Part shown: piece by piece, positions 54,009-62,430 of the stretch
Position numbering within the stretch: the first letter of the stretch is position 1
Layout of the letters: each line of letters begins with the position of its first letter
NCBI RefSeq assembly: GCF_009826895.1
Contig: NZ_WUMV01000002.1
Coordinates: forward strand, 310,001-374,000
DNA: 64,000 nt
DNA from: Stappia sediminis
Lineage (GTDB): Bacteria; Pseudomonadota; Alphaproteobacteria; Rhizobiales; Stappiaceae
Reading direction: 5' to 3'
The notes under the pieces: model-generated
The model's database searches: none
Told to the model about the DNA's origin: nothing
The model's input: only the letters and a program-made list of their open reading frames with translations
Position numbers and translations under genes: made by a program

Positions 54009-55309
54009 TGCGCAGCCTCCGCGATGCGCATTCCGCCGTCGGTCCCAATCTCCCACGGGATTTCGGCGCCGAGGCTTCTTGCGACGTCGAGGCCTGAAAC
54101 CAGGCCGTCCTCGTGGAAGCCGTAGCCGCACCACGCCCCGCAAAACCATGTGTTCCGCTTGCCCTGAAGCCGCTTCAGCATGAGCTGCCCTTTGAGCGCG
54201 TTTTCTCCGAACTGCGGATGATCGTAAGTATAGGTCCCAAAGGTCAAGTCTTCGCGCGGCGCCTTGGCCGGATTAAGGCTCACGAAAAGCGGTCTTGCAT
54301 TGTCGATGCCCTGCAAACGGTTCATCCAGTAGGTGACCGAGACATCGTTCTTGCAAGCACCCGGCGTCGATGCGCGCATATAGTTCCATGACGACCAGAC
54401 GCGCTTGCGCCTCGGCATGAGGGAAGCGTCCCGGTGTAGATAGACCGTATTCGGCCGGTAAGGGATCGCGGCAAGCATTTCGCGTTCTTCATGGTCAGCA
54501 TCGTCCAGCATCGCGAGCGCCTGATCGGTATGGGCGGCAATGACCACGTGATCGAAATAATCCGTATGTCCGGCTTCGTCGCGCACCATGACCCTTCCAT
54601 CCTCGCGCCTGATTTCGGCGACCGCAGAGGAAAGACGGATCTTTCCGGCAAGCGGCTGAAGAAGGCGCTCGACATATTCGCGCGAGCCGCCGGTGACCGT
54701 GCGCCACTTCGGGCGGTCGAAACCGACAAGACGATGGTTTTCAAAGAAAGCGACGAAGCTCTCGGCAGGGAAGTCGAGCATCTCCCTTGCCGGTGTCGAC
54801 CAGATCGCGGCGCCCATGGGTACCAGATAGTCATCGATAAAAGCGCGCGCGAAGCGACGCGCGGCGAGATAGTCACCCAGCGAGCGGCCGTAGAGCAGGC
54901 CCTGCGCCCGGTCGGCGACCGAAAGTTTGTTGAAACGCAGGATTTCCCGCAGCATCCAGAGAAAGCGGGGCGACAAGAGATTGCGGCGCTGGCCGAAGAT
55001 CGTGCCGAGGTTCGTGCCGGCCCATTCGCGCCTGCCGGCGTCGACGCAGACCGAAAAGCTCATGTCGCTCTCGTGGCTCTTGACGCCGAGGTGGTCGAAT
55101 AGCGCGGTCAGGTTGGGATAGTTTAGTTCGTTGTAGACGATGAAGCCCGTATCGACCGCGATCCTTTCTCCGGCATAGTCGATATCAACGGTGGCGCTAT
55201 GCCCACCGGGGCGGGTTCTTTTTTCGTAAAGGACCACGTCGTGGGTGTCGCTCAGGGCCCAGGCGGCGCTGTTTCCGGCGATGCCCGATCCGACCACGGC
55301 TATGCGCAT
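54005..55309 (-). CDS. FAD-dependent amine-oxidase-like flavoprotein
   Basis: 434 aa from ATG at 55309. Dinucleotide motif AVVGSGIAGNSAAWAL, followed by YEKRTRPGGHSATV; C-terminal FAD-contact WFCGAWCGYGFHEDGLVSGLDVA. Belongs to the NAD/FAD-binding proteins found with DUF1365 and Cfa (UfaD/RSP-type lipid desaturation is a possible role, from Rhodobacter). Sixteen bp after phrB; AGGA lies 10 nt upstream of the ATG. Confidence 0.85.
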   Translation of the reverse strand: MRIAVVGSGIAGNSAAWALSDTHDVVLYEKRTRPGGHSATVDIDYAGERIAVDTGFIVYNELNYPNLTALFDHLGVKSHESDMSFSVCVDAGRREWAGTNLGTIFGQRRNLLSPRFLWMLREILRFNKLSVADRAQGLLYGRSLGDYLAARRFARAFIDDYLVPMGAAIWSTPAREMLDFPAESFVAFFENHRLVGFDRPKWRTVTGGSREYVERLLQPLAGKIRLSSAVAEIRREDGRVMVRDEAGHTDYFDHVVIAAHTDQALAMLDDADHEEREMLAAIPYRPNTVYLHRDASLMPRRKRVWSSWNYMRASTPGACKNDVSVTYWMNRLQGIDNARPLFVSLNPAKAPREDLTFGTYTYDHPQFGENALKGQLMLKRLQGKRNTWFCGAWCGYGFHEDGLVSGLDVARSLGAEIPWEIGTDGGMRIAEAAQ

Positions 55310-55325
55310 GTTTTTATTTCCTGTT

Positions 55326-56786
55326 TCAAGCAGCCGAAGAAAGGGAGTGGAAGGCATCCAGCGCACGCACGCGTGCTTTGGAATGATCGACGAGGGGATG
55401 TGGGTAGGTTTCGCCGAGTTCGACACCGGCTTTTTTCAATACGTTCTGAGGAGCGTCGAACGGCCTGAAGAGGTACTCGTTCGGCAAGCTTGAAAGCTCC
55501 GGCACCCAACGGCGCGTGTAGACGCCGTCGGCGTCGAATTTCTCGCCCTGCGTGATCGGATTGAAGATACGGAAATACGGAGCGGCATCCGCCCCGCAGC
55601 CGGCTACCCACTGCCAGCTTGCGGAATTATTGGCAATATCCGCATCGACCAGCGTATCCCGGAACCAGGCGGCCCCTTTTCGCCAGTCGATCATCAGATG
55701 CTTGATCAGGAACGATGCAACGACCATCCGCACCCGGTTGTGCATGTAGCCCGTGTGCCAGAGCTCACGCATGCCCGCGTCGACGATCGGATAGCCCGTC
55801 CGGCCCATGGACCATGCCCCAAAGGCGGCGTCGTCGTCTTTCCAGGGAAAACAATCGAACTTTGACTGATAGTTTTCACCGGGAAGCGAAGGGAAGTGGA
55901 AAAGCAGGTGGTAGGAGAATTCGCGCCAGGCGAGTTCCGACAGGAATTTTTCAAGGGGCTTGTCGGCGATCCCCTCCCTTGCCGCATGGTGGCAGGCGGC
56001 ATGCCATATCTGACGCGGCGAAATTTCGCCGAACCGGAGATGCGGCGAAATCATCGATGTTGCGGATGATCCCGGAAGGTCGCGCTCCGCTGCGTAGCGC
56101 TCGAACGTGCTCTCCAGAAAGTCCCGCATTCGCGCCTGTGCGCCGGCTTCCCCCGGCGTCCAGGTTTCGCGCAAGCCGCCAGCCCAGTCCGGCTTTCTCG
56201 GCAGGAGCGCCAGGTCATCGATCGAAAGACTTTCCGGCGGGTCGTTGAGGCCGGCCAACTTCCTGATCGCAGGCGTTGGAGCGGGCGGTTCGCCGCGCTG
56301 GCGAAGGGCGCGCCAGAACGGCGTATAGACGCGAAATGGCCCGCCGGAGGATGTCTCGATCTCCCAAGGTTCAGTGAGCAGGTTCGCATTGAAGCTTTCA
56401 ACGGCGATACCTTCATCTTTCAAGGCGGATTTGACGGCCTTGTCCGTTTCGATTCCGGCTGGATCGTAGCGTCGGTTCCAAAGAACGGTGCTGGCGCCTG
56501 TCTCCTTAACGATCTGCATCAGTTCGCTCGCCGCATCGCCCTTTCGAACGACGAGAGGAACGCCAAGTTCTGTCAAAGCTTCGCGCAACCGTGACAGGGA
56601 ATGATACAGCCACCACTTCGTCGCGCCGCCGTATCTCCCGAGCTTCGCGTCGCAATCCTCAAGAATGAAGCAGGCGAGGGCGGGATAGCCAATTTCGGCG
56701 GCTTTACAAACGGAAGGGTTGTCCGCGATCCTCAGGTCGTCCCTAAACCAGATGACGGTTGCGCCGTCGATTTGCGATGATGACAT
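55326..56786 (-). CDS. phrB: Deoxyribodipyrimidine photolyase
   Basis: 486 aa, class I CPD photolyase. VIWFRDDLRIADNP at the start (antenna domain), then FAD-domain signatures TSMISPHLRFGEISPRQIWHA, LAWREFSYHLLFHFP, TGYPIVDAGMRELWHTGYMHNRVRM and WQWVAGCGADAAPYFRIFNP. Light-driven repair of UV dimers. First gene of a five-gene minus-strand unit controlled by the candidate ECF promoter at 56828-56857. Confidence 0.93.
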   Translation of the reverse strand: MSSSQIDGATVIWFRDDLRIADNPSVCKAAEIGYPALACFILEDCDAKLGRYGGATKWWLYHSLSRLREALTELGVPLVVRKGDAASELMQIVKETGASTVLWNRRYDPAGIETDKAVKSALKDEGIAVESFNANLLTEPWEIETSSGGPFRVYTPFWRALRQRGEPPAPTPAIRKLAGLNDPPESLSIDDLALLPRKPDWAGGLRETWTPGEAGAQARMRDFLESTFERYAAERDLPGSSATSMISPHLRFGEISPRQIWHAACHHAAREGIADKPLEKFLSELAWREFSYHLLFHFPSLPGENYQSKFDCFPWKDDDAAFGAWSMGRTGYPIVDAGMRELWHTGYMHNRVRMVVASFLIKHLMIDWRKGAAWFRDTLVDADIANNSASWQWVAGCGADAAPYFRIFNPITQGEKFDADGVYTRRWVPELSSLPNEYLFRPFDAPQNVLKKAGVELGETYPHPLVDHSKARVRALDAFHSLSSAA

Positions 56787-56827
56787 TGATTGCTGAAACC
56801 CTGGTACAAACTTGCCGAACAGTCTGG

Positions 56828-56857
56828 AAGTTACGTGACCGGAGGTTTAGCGGATCA
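56828..56857 (-). promoter_or_regulatory. Candidate ECF (RpoE/ChrR-type) promoter of the phrB operon
   Basis: On the minus strand TGATCC (56857-56852), 18-nt spacer, TAACTT (56833-56828). Same -35 hexamer and identical spacer as the element upstream of chrR, and about 40 nt before the phrB ATG. Confidence 0.6.
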
Positions 56858-56937
56858 AAGAATTTCGATCAGGCGGGATCTAAACCGAATTAGCGGTAAA
56901 TGCCGGGCGGCGAAGCGAGCGAAAAAACGGTCTGTCC

Positions 56938-56973
56938 AAATGAAAACCGCCATGGCGAGCACCATGGCGGTTT
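56938..56973 (-). terminator. Terminator of the 57005-57619 gene
   Basis: 12-bp perfect stem (arms 56944-56955 and 56962-56973, 6-nt loop); the minus strand continues into TTTTCATTT. It isolates the gene at 57005 from the phrB promoter. Confidence 0.85.
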
Positions 56974-57004
56974 CCGTCGGGAGGTAGGCAGAAAATTTCT
57001 TCAA

Positions 57005-57619
57005 TCAGGCGTTTGCCGTGCCGAACAGCCAGTCCCATGCGACCCGCACGCCGTCCGCGGCGGATTCGAATGCGCCGATAACCGCTGCCCACACGCTATT
57101 TCCAAATTCGGCAAGAGCGATCAGCGCGGTCTTTTCCTGCTGAGGCTTTTCCTCGATGAATTCAATCGCCGTCTGCGCCGGCGTGCCTTCGAAATCGACC
57201 ACGCGACGCGTGACGACAAGGCGCGCATCCGGAGCGATACGGCTTTGATCGACCTTCGCGACTTTCGGTTCGTCGGAGGCACCTTCGTCAAGCGCACGGA
57301 CCACGATGGCGCGGCCGTCCGGCAGGAGGTGCGTTTCGTTGCGATTGACTTCGCTGTCGTACACGACTTCGCCGTATTCGTCGATCAACTCGACCCATAC
57401 GGCCTTGCGACCGCCAAGCTCAACCTCGCCAACCCAGATGGAATACTTGCTGTCATCGACGGACGATTGGGCGATACCCGAACCGCCGACCGTGACCGCA
57501 AGCTGGTCCTCGGGCAGGGTAAAGGTTTCCCGGTCTTCCTTCGCCATGGAGGAGGATGCGAAGGTTCCCGTAATAGCAATCGATGCGGCTAAAGCCGCGA
57601 CTTTCAACAAACTGGCCAT
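57005..57619 (-). CDS. Exported protein of unknown function
   Basis: 204 aa from ATG at 57619 with GGGAGG 7 nt upstream. Signal peptide of about 31 residues (VAALAASIAITGTFASSSMA) and a mature region rich in acidic residues with KYSIWVGEVELGGRKAVWVELIDEYGEVV, and an amphipathic C-terminal helix (VWAAVIGAFESAADGVRVAWDWLFG) that may contact a membrane. No family recognised. Monocistronic, with its own terminator. Confidence 0.65.
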   Translation of the reverse strand: MASLLKVAALAASIAITGTFASSSMAKEDRETFTLPEDQLAVTVGGSGIAQSSVDDSKYSIWVGEVELGGRKAVWVELIDEYGEVVYDSEVNRNETHLLPDGRAIVVRALDEGASDEPKVAKVDQSRIAPDARLVVTRRVVDFEGTPAQTAIEFIEEKPQQEKTALIALAEFGNSVWAAVIGAFESAADGVRVAWDWLFGTANA

Positions 57620-58349
57620 CGTGACGCCTCCCGAAGGCATAGCGCGTCCGGTTTTTTATTGAACCGGTACACGCAAACGATCCCTGTAAGCCGTTATGTA
57701 TGTTGGCTTAGTAACAATTGTACCGTGACCCTCCGTCATATTGCGGAGAAAGCTCGCCACGATTTTGTGTTTTGCGTCACGAAATTACATATTTTCGCAG
57801 TTTTTCCGTCATTTTTATCTTCAATACCGCTCGGTAAGTTACTGAATTGCGGAGGGTTTCGAATTTTGACGGCAATGTGGCGGGTGAGGGGCGAAACTGC
57901 GACGAAATGTCGATCACAATTTCGTGATCAACTGTGAACACTATTCCCTGCGTCTTAACGGCAACGGTCGTTTGATGCCGGAAACTCGCGAAATACCGCA
58001 GATTTCAAAGTTAATGGTCGCACGAAGTTATCCACAGGGAAAAGTCTTGCCGTCAAATTTATGAATGAAATTTAAGGAAGTGATGCCGCCTTGGGCAGAA
58101 TTCTTCCGTAAAAATTACAGGCTCCATTCCAGTGGACATTTGCTCCGGAAAATCAACTCGCCAAGCTGATTAACGCTCAAGGCATGCGCCCGACAATCGC
58201 GCGCGAGTCATTTTCATGACCCGGCAGATCTATGCGGGATCATGAACCGAAGCGGAGGTATTGGCGGCGACGGCAACCGAACGGCCGTAGACTCGCTGAT
58301 GACGGGTGGGCAAGCTGCTTGCGACCAGCTTTTCGTGAAAGACACAATC
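57620..58349. other. 730-bp gene-poor AT-rich region
   Basis: Between the exported protein and the MBL-fold gene. It contains a perfect DnaA-box match TTATCCACA (58028-58036), an interrupted palindrome GATCAC-N6-GTGATC (57912-57929) and AT-rich tracts at 57770-57850. No convincing gene, RNA or terminator is seen; the MBL start could be as far up as 58242, which would shorten the gap. Confidence 0.45.
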
Positions 58350-59111
58350 ATGGAAACGCGGATAAGCGAGATAGCAGACGGCATTTACCGCCTGTCAAAC
58401 AGCGTTGAAAGCGCCGCCTCGCCGGATGGGTTTACTTTCAATCAGTTTCTGATCCTCGGTGACGAGCCCTTGATGTTCCACACCGGCCTCAGAAAGATGT
58501 TTGCGAGCAACCGGGATGCTATTGCCAGCATCGTTCCGCCGGAACGACTGCGCTGGATTGCTTTCGGCCATTTCGAGGCCGACGAATGTGGATCGATGAA
58601 TGAATGGCTGGCGGCAGCGCCAAGGGCAACTCCGGCACATGGTGAAATCGGCTGCAGGGTCTCTTTGACGGACTTTGCGGATCGAGCGCCGAGAGTTCTC
58701 TCTGACGGAGAGAAAATCGACCTTGGCGGCGGAAAACTCGTGCGCTTCTTCGATACCCCGCATACGCCGCATGGATGGGATGCGGCGCTTGTGTTCGAGG
58801 AAAGCACTCGAACCCTTTTATGTGGCGACCTGTTCACGCAGTTCGGCGACAAGTCCTTGTCTCTCGATGGTGACATCGTCGGGCCGGCGATCGTCGCGGA
58901 AGATATTTTGAAGTACTCTGCCCTGTCTCCGGGCATGGGAACAACAATCCGTAAGCTTTCGGTGCTTCGGCCTCATGCGCTTGCGCTGATGCATGGTCCT
59001 TCGTTCAGAGGGGATGGCGCGAAGGCGCTTGTCGAGTTGGGAGACGAATACGACCGGCGCACTCGCTTCGCAATTGACCAACTTGACAATCGCGACATGG
59101 GCCGGAGGTGA
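58350..59111 (+). CDS. MBL-fold metallo-hydrolase (ODP-like)
   Basis: 253 aa from ATG at 58350 (in-frame starts exist up to 58242). Metallo-beta-lactamase fold with the di-iron oxygen-binding variant of motif 1: HFEADE (His74-Glu79) where ODP/flavodiiron-type proteins have HxExDH, so the last His is replaced by Glu. Next ligands: a His in ATPAHGEIGC, Asp in LLCGDLFTQFG and His in ALMHGP. No flavodoxin domain. It converges on the DmdA-like gene; a role in oxygen- or sulfur-species handling is conjecture. Confidence 0.8.
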   Translation: METRISEIADGIYRLSNSVESAASPDGFTFNQFLILGDEPLMFHTGLRKMFASNRDAIASIVPPERLRWIAFGHFEADECGSMNEWLAAAPRATPAHGEIGCRVSLTDFADRAPRVLSDGEKIDLGGGKLVRFFDTPHTPHGWDAALVFEESTRTLLCGDLFTQFGDKSLSLDGDIVGPAIVAEDILKYSALSPGMGTTIRKLSVLRPHALALMHGPSFRGDGAKALVELGDEYDRRTRFAIDQLDNRDMGRR

Positions 59112-59280
59112 TTGTCTATTGCTTCCGTTGGGTCATTTTTCGCCGCATTTTGCAAAAAGTGTAAGGAAGAAGCTCATTTTCGCAATGAAGCGGTTTTCGC
59201 CATACCGCCGCCCGGCGGAATGAACGCAACCGGAGCGATTTCTTGTGACGAAAAGCGATCCCGCTCTCAGGGCATGCGCT

Positions 59281-60441
59281 CTAGGCTCTCGCCGCGATCA
59301 GTTTCCCGGGGTCGTAAAACGGTTTGGGAACGACTTCGCAAGTCCGCTTTTCGACGAACATATCGACGACCGCGCGCGTGCCTATCCCCGCGTGCTGGCG
59401 AGCCACCATTGCCAGCGCGATGTTCTTTCTCAGGCGCGGCGAATAGATTGCGGATGTCACCCGGCCGGCAACATGTCCGTCCCTCGTGACGGGCCAGTGT
59501 TCGTCGTTCGGCCCGGCAAGCGGCGGCCCTTCGATTTCCAGGCCCACAAGCAACTGAGACACAGCCTTTTCCCTGATGAGCTTCAGCGCCGATTTTCCGA
59601 CGAAGTCGGCCTCCATCTCCAGATCGACAAGGCGATCCAAACCGAGTTCGAATGGGTTGTTTTTCAGTGTCATGTCGGCGTGATAGGAAAGCATCGCGCC
59701 TTCGATGCGGCGAATGCTGCTGGTGTGCCCCGGATGGAGCCCCAGCGGGCCTCCGACCTCCATGAGGTATTCCCACAGCCGATCGCCGGCCGAGCCATCG
59801 CGCAGGAAAATTTCGTATCCCAACTCGCTCGACCAGCCGGTTCGCGAGATGACGAGGGGCACGCCGTTCCAGTCGTATTCGCTGAACCGGTAATACTTCA
59901 GCTCCGCCGGGCCGTCGCCGAAAGCCGCCCGCAGGATGTCGCGCGATTTCGGGCCCTGGAGTTGGAGCGGCGAGACGTCCGGCTCGTTGATGTACACATC
60001 CATGCCGGCATTTACCGCAAGCCCCCTGGCCCATAACAGCACGTCGCTATCCGCGATCGACAGCCAGTAACGGTTTCCTGCAAGCTTCAGCAAAACGGGA
60101 TCGTTGATGATGCCGCCATCCTGATCCGTCAACAGAACGTATTTGCATTGACCGACCTGACACTTCGAGAGATCCCGGCAGCAAAGGTACTGTGTAAATC
60201 TTGCGGCGTCCGGGCCATTGATCTCAACCTGGCGCTCAACGGCGACGTCACACAAAATGGCCTCGTTCACGAGGTTCCAGAAATTCCGCTCCGGATCATC
60301 GAAGTCGCGGGGGATGTACATATGGTTGTAGACAGAAAAACCCTTCGCCCCCCATCGCAACGCGGCGTCCGAATAGGGGGATTTTCGCACCTGCGTTCCG
60401 AAGCTGAATTGTCGGAACGTTTCGATGTAGTTTGAGACCAT
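59281..60441 (-). CDS. DmdA-like THF-dependent demethylase (GcvT family)
   Basis: Folate-dependent methyltransferase of the glycine-cleavage T family. From the Met at 60441 it is 386 aa (a Met at 60480 adds 13). The arrangement follows DMSP demethylase: YNHMYIPRDF near the N-terminus, then DVAVERQVEINGPDAARFTQYLCCRDL, QCKYVLLTDQDGGIINDPVLLKL, SIADSDVLLWARGL, DVSPLQLQGPKSRDIL and IRRIEGAMLSYHADMT. DmdA moves a methyl from DMSP to THF, giving 3-methylmercaptopropionate. The neighbour SELENBP1-like oxidase (for methanethiol, a downstream product) supports a DMSP role; other methylated substrates remain possible, and DmdB-D are not in the window. Confidence 0.72.
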   Translation of the reverse strand: MVSNYIETFRQFSFGTQVRKSPYSDAALRWGAKGFSVYNHMYIPRDFDDPERNFWNLVNEAILCDVAVERQVEINGPDAARFTQYLCCRDLSKCQVGQCKYVLLTDQDGGIINDPVLLKLAGNRYWLSIADSDVLLWARGLAVNAGMDVYINEPDVSPLQLQGPKSRDILRAAFGDGPAELKYYRFSEYDWNGVPLVISRTGWSSELGYEIFLRDGSAGDRLWEYLMEVGGPLGLHPGHTSSIRRIEGAMLSYHADMTLKNNPFELGLDRLVDLEMEADFVGKSALKLIREKAVSQLLVGLEIEGPPLAGPNDEHWPVTRDGHVAGRVTSAIYSPRLRKNIALAMVARQHAGIGTRAVVDMFVEKRTCEVVPKPFYDPGKLIAARA

Positions 60442-60696
60442 GGTAGCCGATCCCGGATATGCATTTCCTCCGAACTGCATCAGTCCGACGTGCCCGAACA
60501 GGCCAGCTGCATCTTTGCCGCGATCCGGCCGGCAGCCTCAATCGACCCGGCATCGATCTTTTCGCGAAGGCCGCGCTCTCCAGGGCAGTAATAAGCCGGT
60601 CCGGGCGCTTCTTTTACTTTGTGGCCATTAATTGCATAAAATAGGCTCAAAGAAAACGAGCGTCAGGCTGAACACGCGCCGGACGGAGGAAGCGGC

Positions 60697-62064
60697 ATGA
60701 GTGGAAACGGCGGGATGACATGTTGCGGTCCGGGGTATGCGAGCCCGGAGGAAGCGATCAGGGCGCCGCGTGAAAAGCTGCTTTATACCATCGCCATTTA
60801 CACGGGCACGGGCATACAGAAACCTGACTATCTGGCGACGGTGGACGCGGATCCGGAAAGTCCGACCTATTCCCAGGTGATCCACCGGCTTGAGATGCCG
60901 GGAATCGGGGATGAATTGCACCATATGGGCTGGAACGCCTGCTCGTCCTGTCATGACGACGCGTCGATGTCGCGCAAATATCTGCTGTTGCCGGGTGTCC
61001 GGTCGAACAACATTCATGTCGTCGATACCGCCACCGATCCGCGCGCCCCGCGCCTGCATAAGGTGATCGACGGTGCAGAGATCAAGGCGAAGACCAACCT
61101 TTCCGGGCCGCACACCGTTCATTGTCTCGGCTCCGAGATCATAATTTCGTTCCTGGGCGATGCCATGGGCGAGGCGCCGGGCGGCTATCTGCATCTCAAC
61201 AAGGATTTCGAGATCGTGGGCCGCTGGGAAAACTCGATGGGCGACATCCCGTTCGGCTATGATTTCTGGTATCAGCCGCGCCACAATGTGATGGTCAGCT
61301 CGGAATGGGCGGCTCCGAACACCTTCATGCCGGGGTTCGACCTGGAAGAGGTGGGGCACCTGAAATATGGCCGTCGCCTCCATTTCTGGGATTTCGAAAA
61401 GCGCGTTCCGGTCGAGTCGATGTATCTGGGCGAGGACGGACTGATCCCGCTGGAAGTCAAATTCCACCACAACCCCGACAGCATGCACGGGTTTTGCGGC
61501 GCGGCGCTCAGCACCAACGTCATCCATTTCTGGAAGTCCGATGCGGGCAGGTGGGAATGGGAAAAGATCATCGACGTGGAAAACGAGCCCCATCCCCAAT
61601 GGCCGATTCCGGTTCCCGGCGTGATGTCGGCTATTCTGGTGTCGATGGACGACAGGTACCTTTATCTGAACAACTGGTTGCACGGCGACATGCGCCAGTA
61701 TGACATTACGGACCCGCACGACCCGAAGCTCACTGGCCAGGTCTGGATGGGCGGGCTTCTGGGCAAGGCGCCTGAGGTCAACGGCGTCAAGGTCGCGGGC
61801 GGTCCGCAGATGTTCCAGTTGTCGCTCGATGGCAGGCGGCTTTATGTCACCACGTCGCTTTTCTCCACCTGGGACAATCAGTTCTACCCGGAAATCCGCA
61901 CGCAAGGCGGAGTGATGGTGATGATCGATTGCGACGTCGAAAACGGCGGCATGCAAATCAACGAAGATTTCATCGTCGATTTCGGCCGGGAGCCCAATGG
62001 CCCGAGCCGCTGCCATGAAACCCGCTATCCGGGCGGCGACTGCACGAGCGATATCTGGCTTTGA
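60697..62064 (+). CDS. mtoX: SELENBP1/MtoX-family methanethiol oxidase
   Basis: 455-aa beta-propeller of the SELENBP1 family, which oxidises methanethiol to formaldehyde, H2S and H2O2. Family signatures: CCGPGYASPEEA (vicinal Cys9-Cys10), GDELHHMGWNACSSCHDD (Cys82, Cys85), GYDFWYQPRHNVMVSSEWA, LNNWLHGDMRQYDI, VAGGPQMFQLSLDGRRLYVT and the C-terminal YPGGDCTSDIWL. There is no signal peptide, unlike the periplasmic Hyphomicrobium MtoX I recall. The Cys that human SELENBP1 has at position 57 (YCQV) is Ser here. ATG at 60697 with GGAGGAAG upstream. First gene of a coupled unit with ferredoxin. Confidence 0.88.
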   Translation: MSGNGGMTCCGPGYASPEEAIRAPREKLLYTIAIYTGTGIQKPDYLATVDADPESPTYSQVIHRLEMPGIGDELHHMGWNACSSCHDDASMSRKYLLLPGVRSNNIHVVDTATDPRAPRLHKVIDGAEIKAKTNLSGPHTVHCLGSEIIISFLGDAMGEAPGGYLHLNKDFEIVGRWENSMGDIPFGYDFWYQPRHNVMVSSEWAAPNTFMPGFDLEEVGHLKYGRRLHFWDFEKRVPVESMYLGEDGLIPLEVKFHHNPDSMHGFCGAALSTNVIHFWKSDAGRWEWEKIIDVENEPHPQWPIPVPGVMSAILVSMDDRYLYLNNWLHGDMRQYDITDPHDPKLTGQVWMGGLLGKAPEVNGVKVAGGPQMFQLSLDGRRLYVTTSLFSTWDNQFYPEIRTQGGVMVMIDCDVENGGMQINEDFIVDFGREPNGPSRCHETRYPGGDCTSDIWL

Positions 62065-62429
62065 CCGACACCAGGACGATAACGGTCGCCAACCGTGGCG
62101 GCGCGACCTATGAAGTCGATGCCCGCCGCCCGCTGCTCGACACATTACGCGAACAAGGGGTCGATCTGCCTTATGGCTGTAGATATGGCGGTTGCATCAC
62201 CTGCGCGGCCAAACTGACCGCCGGCGAAGTCGATCAGCGCCGGCAGGTGGCGCTGAACAACCGTCAGATCGGCAATGGCTATGTGGTGCTGTGCGTCGCG
62301 CGTCCGGTTTCAAATTGCACGCTCGAAATCGGTGTGGAAAGCCATGACAAACTCTATCGCAACCCGTTTCTCGATCCGCTTGAGCCGCATGAACTGAAAG
62401 CGGACATCGCCAAACCGAAGGAGGCGTAA
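62061..62429 (+). CDS. Plant-type [2Fe-2S] ferredoxin
   Basis: 122 aa from a TTG at 62061 that overlaps the MtoX stop (TTGA). The four cluster Cys are at 40, 45 and 48 (PYGCRYGGCITCAAK) and 78 (GYVVLC), with the spacing of plant-type ferredoxins. The C-terminal tail of about 35 residues is longer than in minimal ferredoxins. Translational coupling suggests it transfers electrons for, or matures, the methanethiol oxidase, which is not known to need one. Confidence 0.88.
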   Translation: MTDTRTITVANRGGATYEVDARRPLLDTLREQGVDLPYGCRYGGCITCAAKLTAGEVDQRRQVALNNRQIGNGYVVLCVARPVSNCTLEIGVESHDKLYRNPFLDPLEPHELKADIAKPKEA

Positions 62430-62430
62430 A

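Noticed and set aside
57659-57937. Plus-strand 92-codon ORF in the AT-rich gap
   Set aside because: No homology-like motif, weak start, composition random; not enough support as a gene.
57620-58349. Origin of replication
   Set aside because: Only one strict DnaA box and no cluster, and none of the genes usually flanking a rhizobial chromosomal origin or a repABC locus.
60628-62145. Long minus-strand ORF of about 505 codons opposite the methanethiol oxidase
   Set aside because: Lies antisense to a strongly conserved protein; its translation is Arg/His/Val/Asp-rich with no motif, as expected from high-GC antisense reading.
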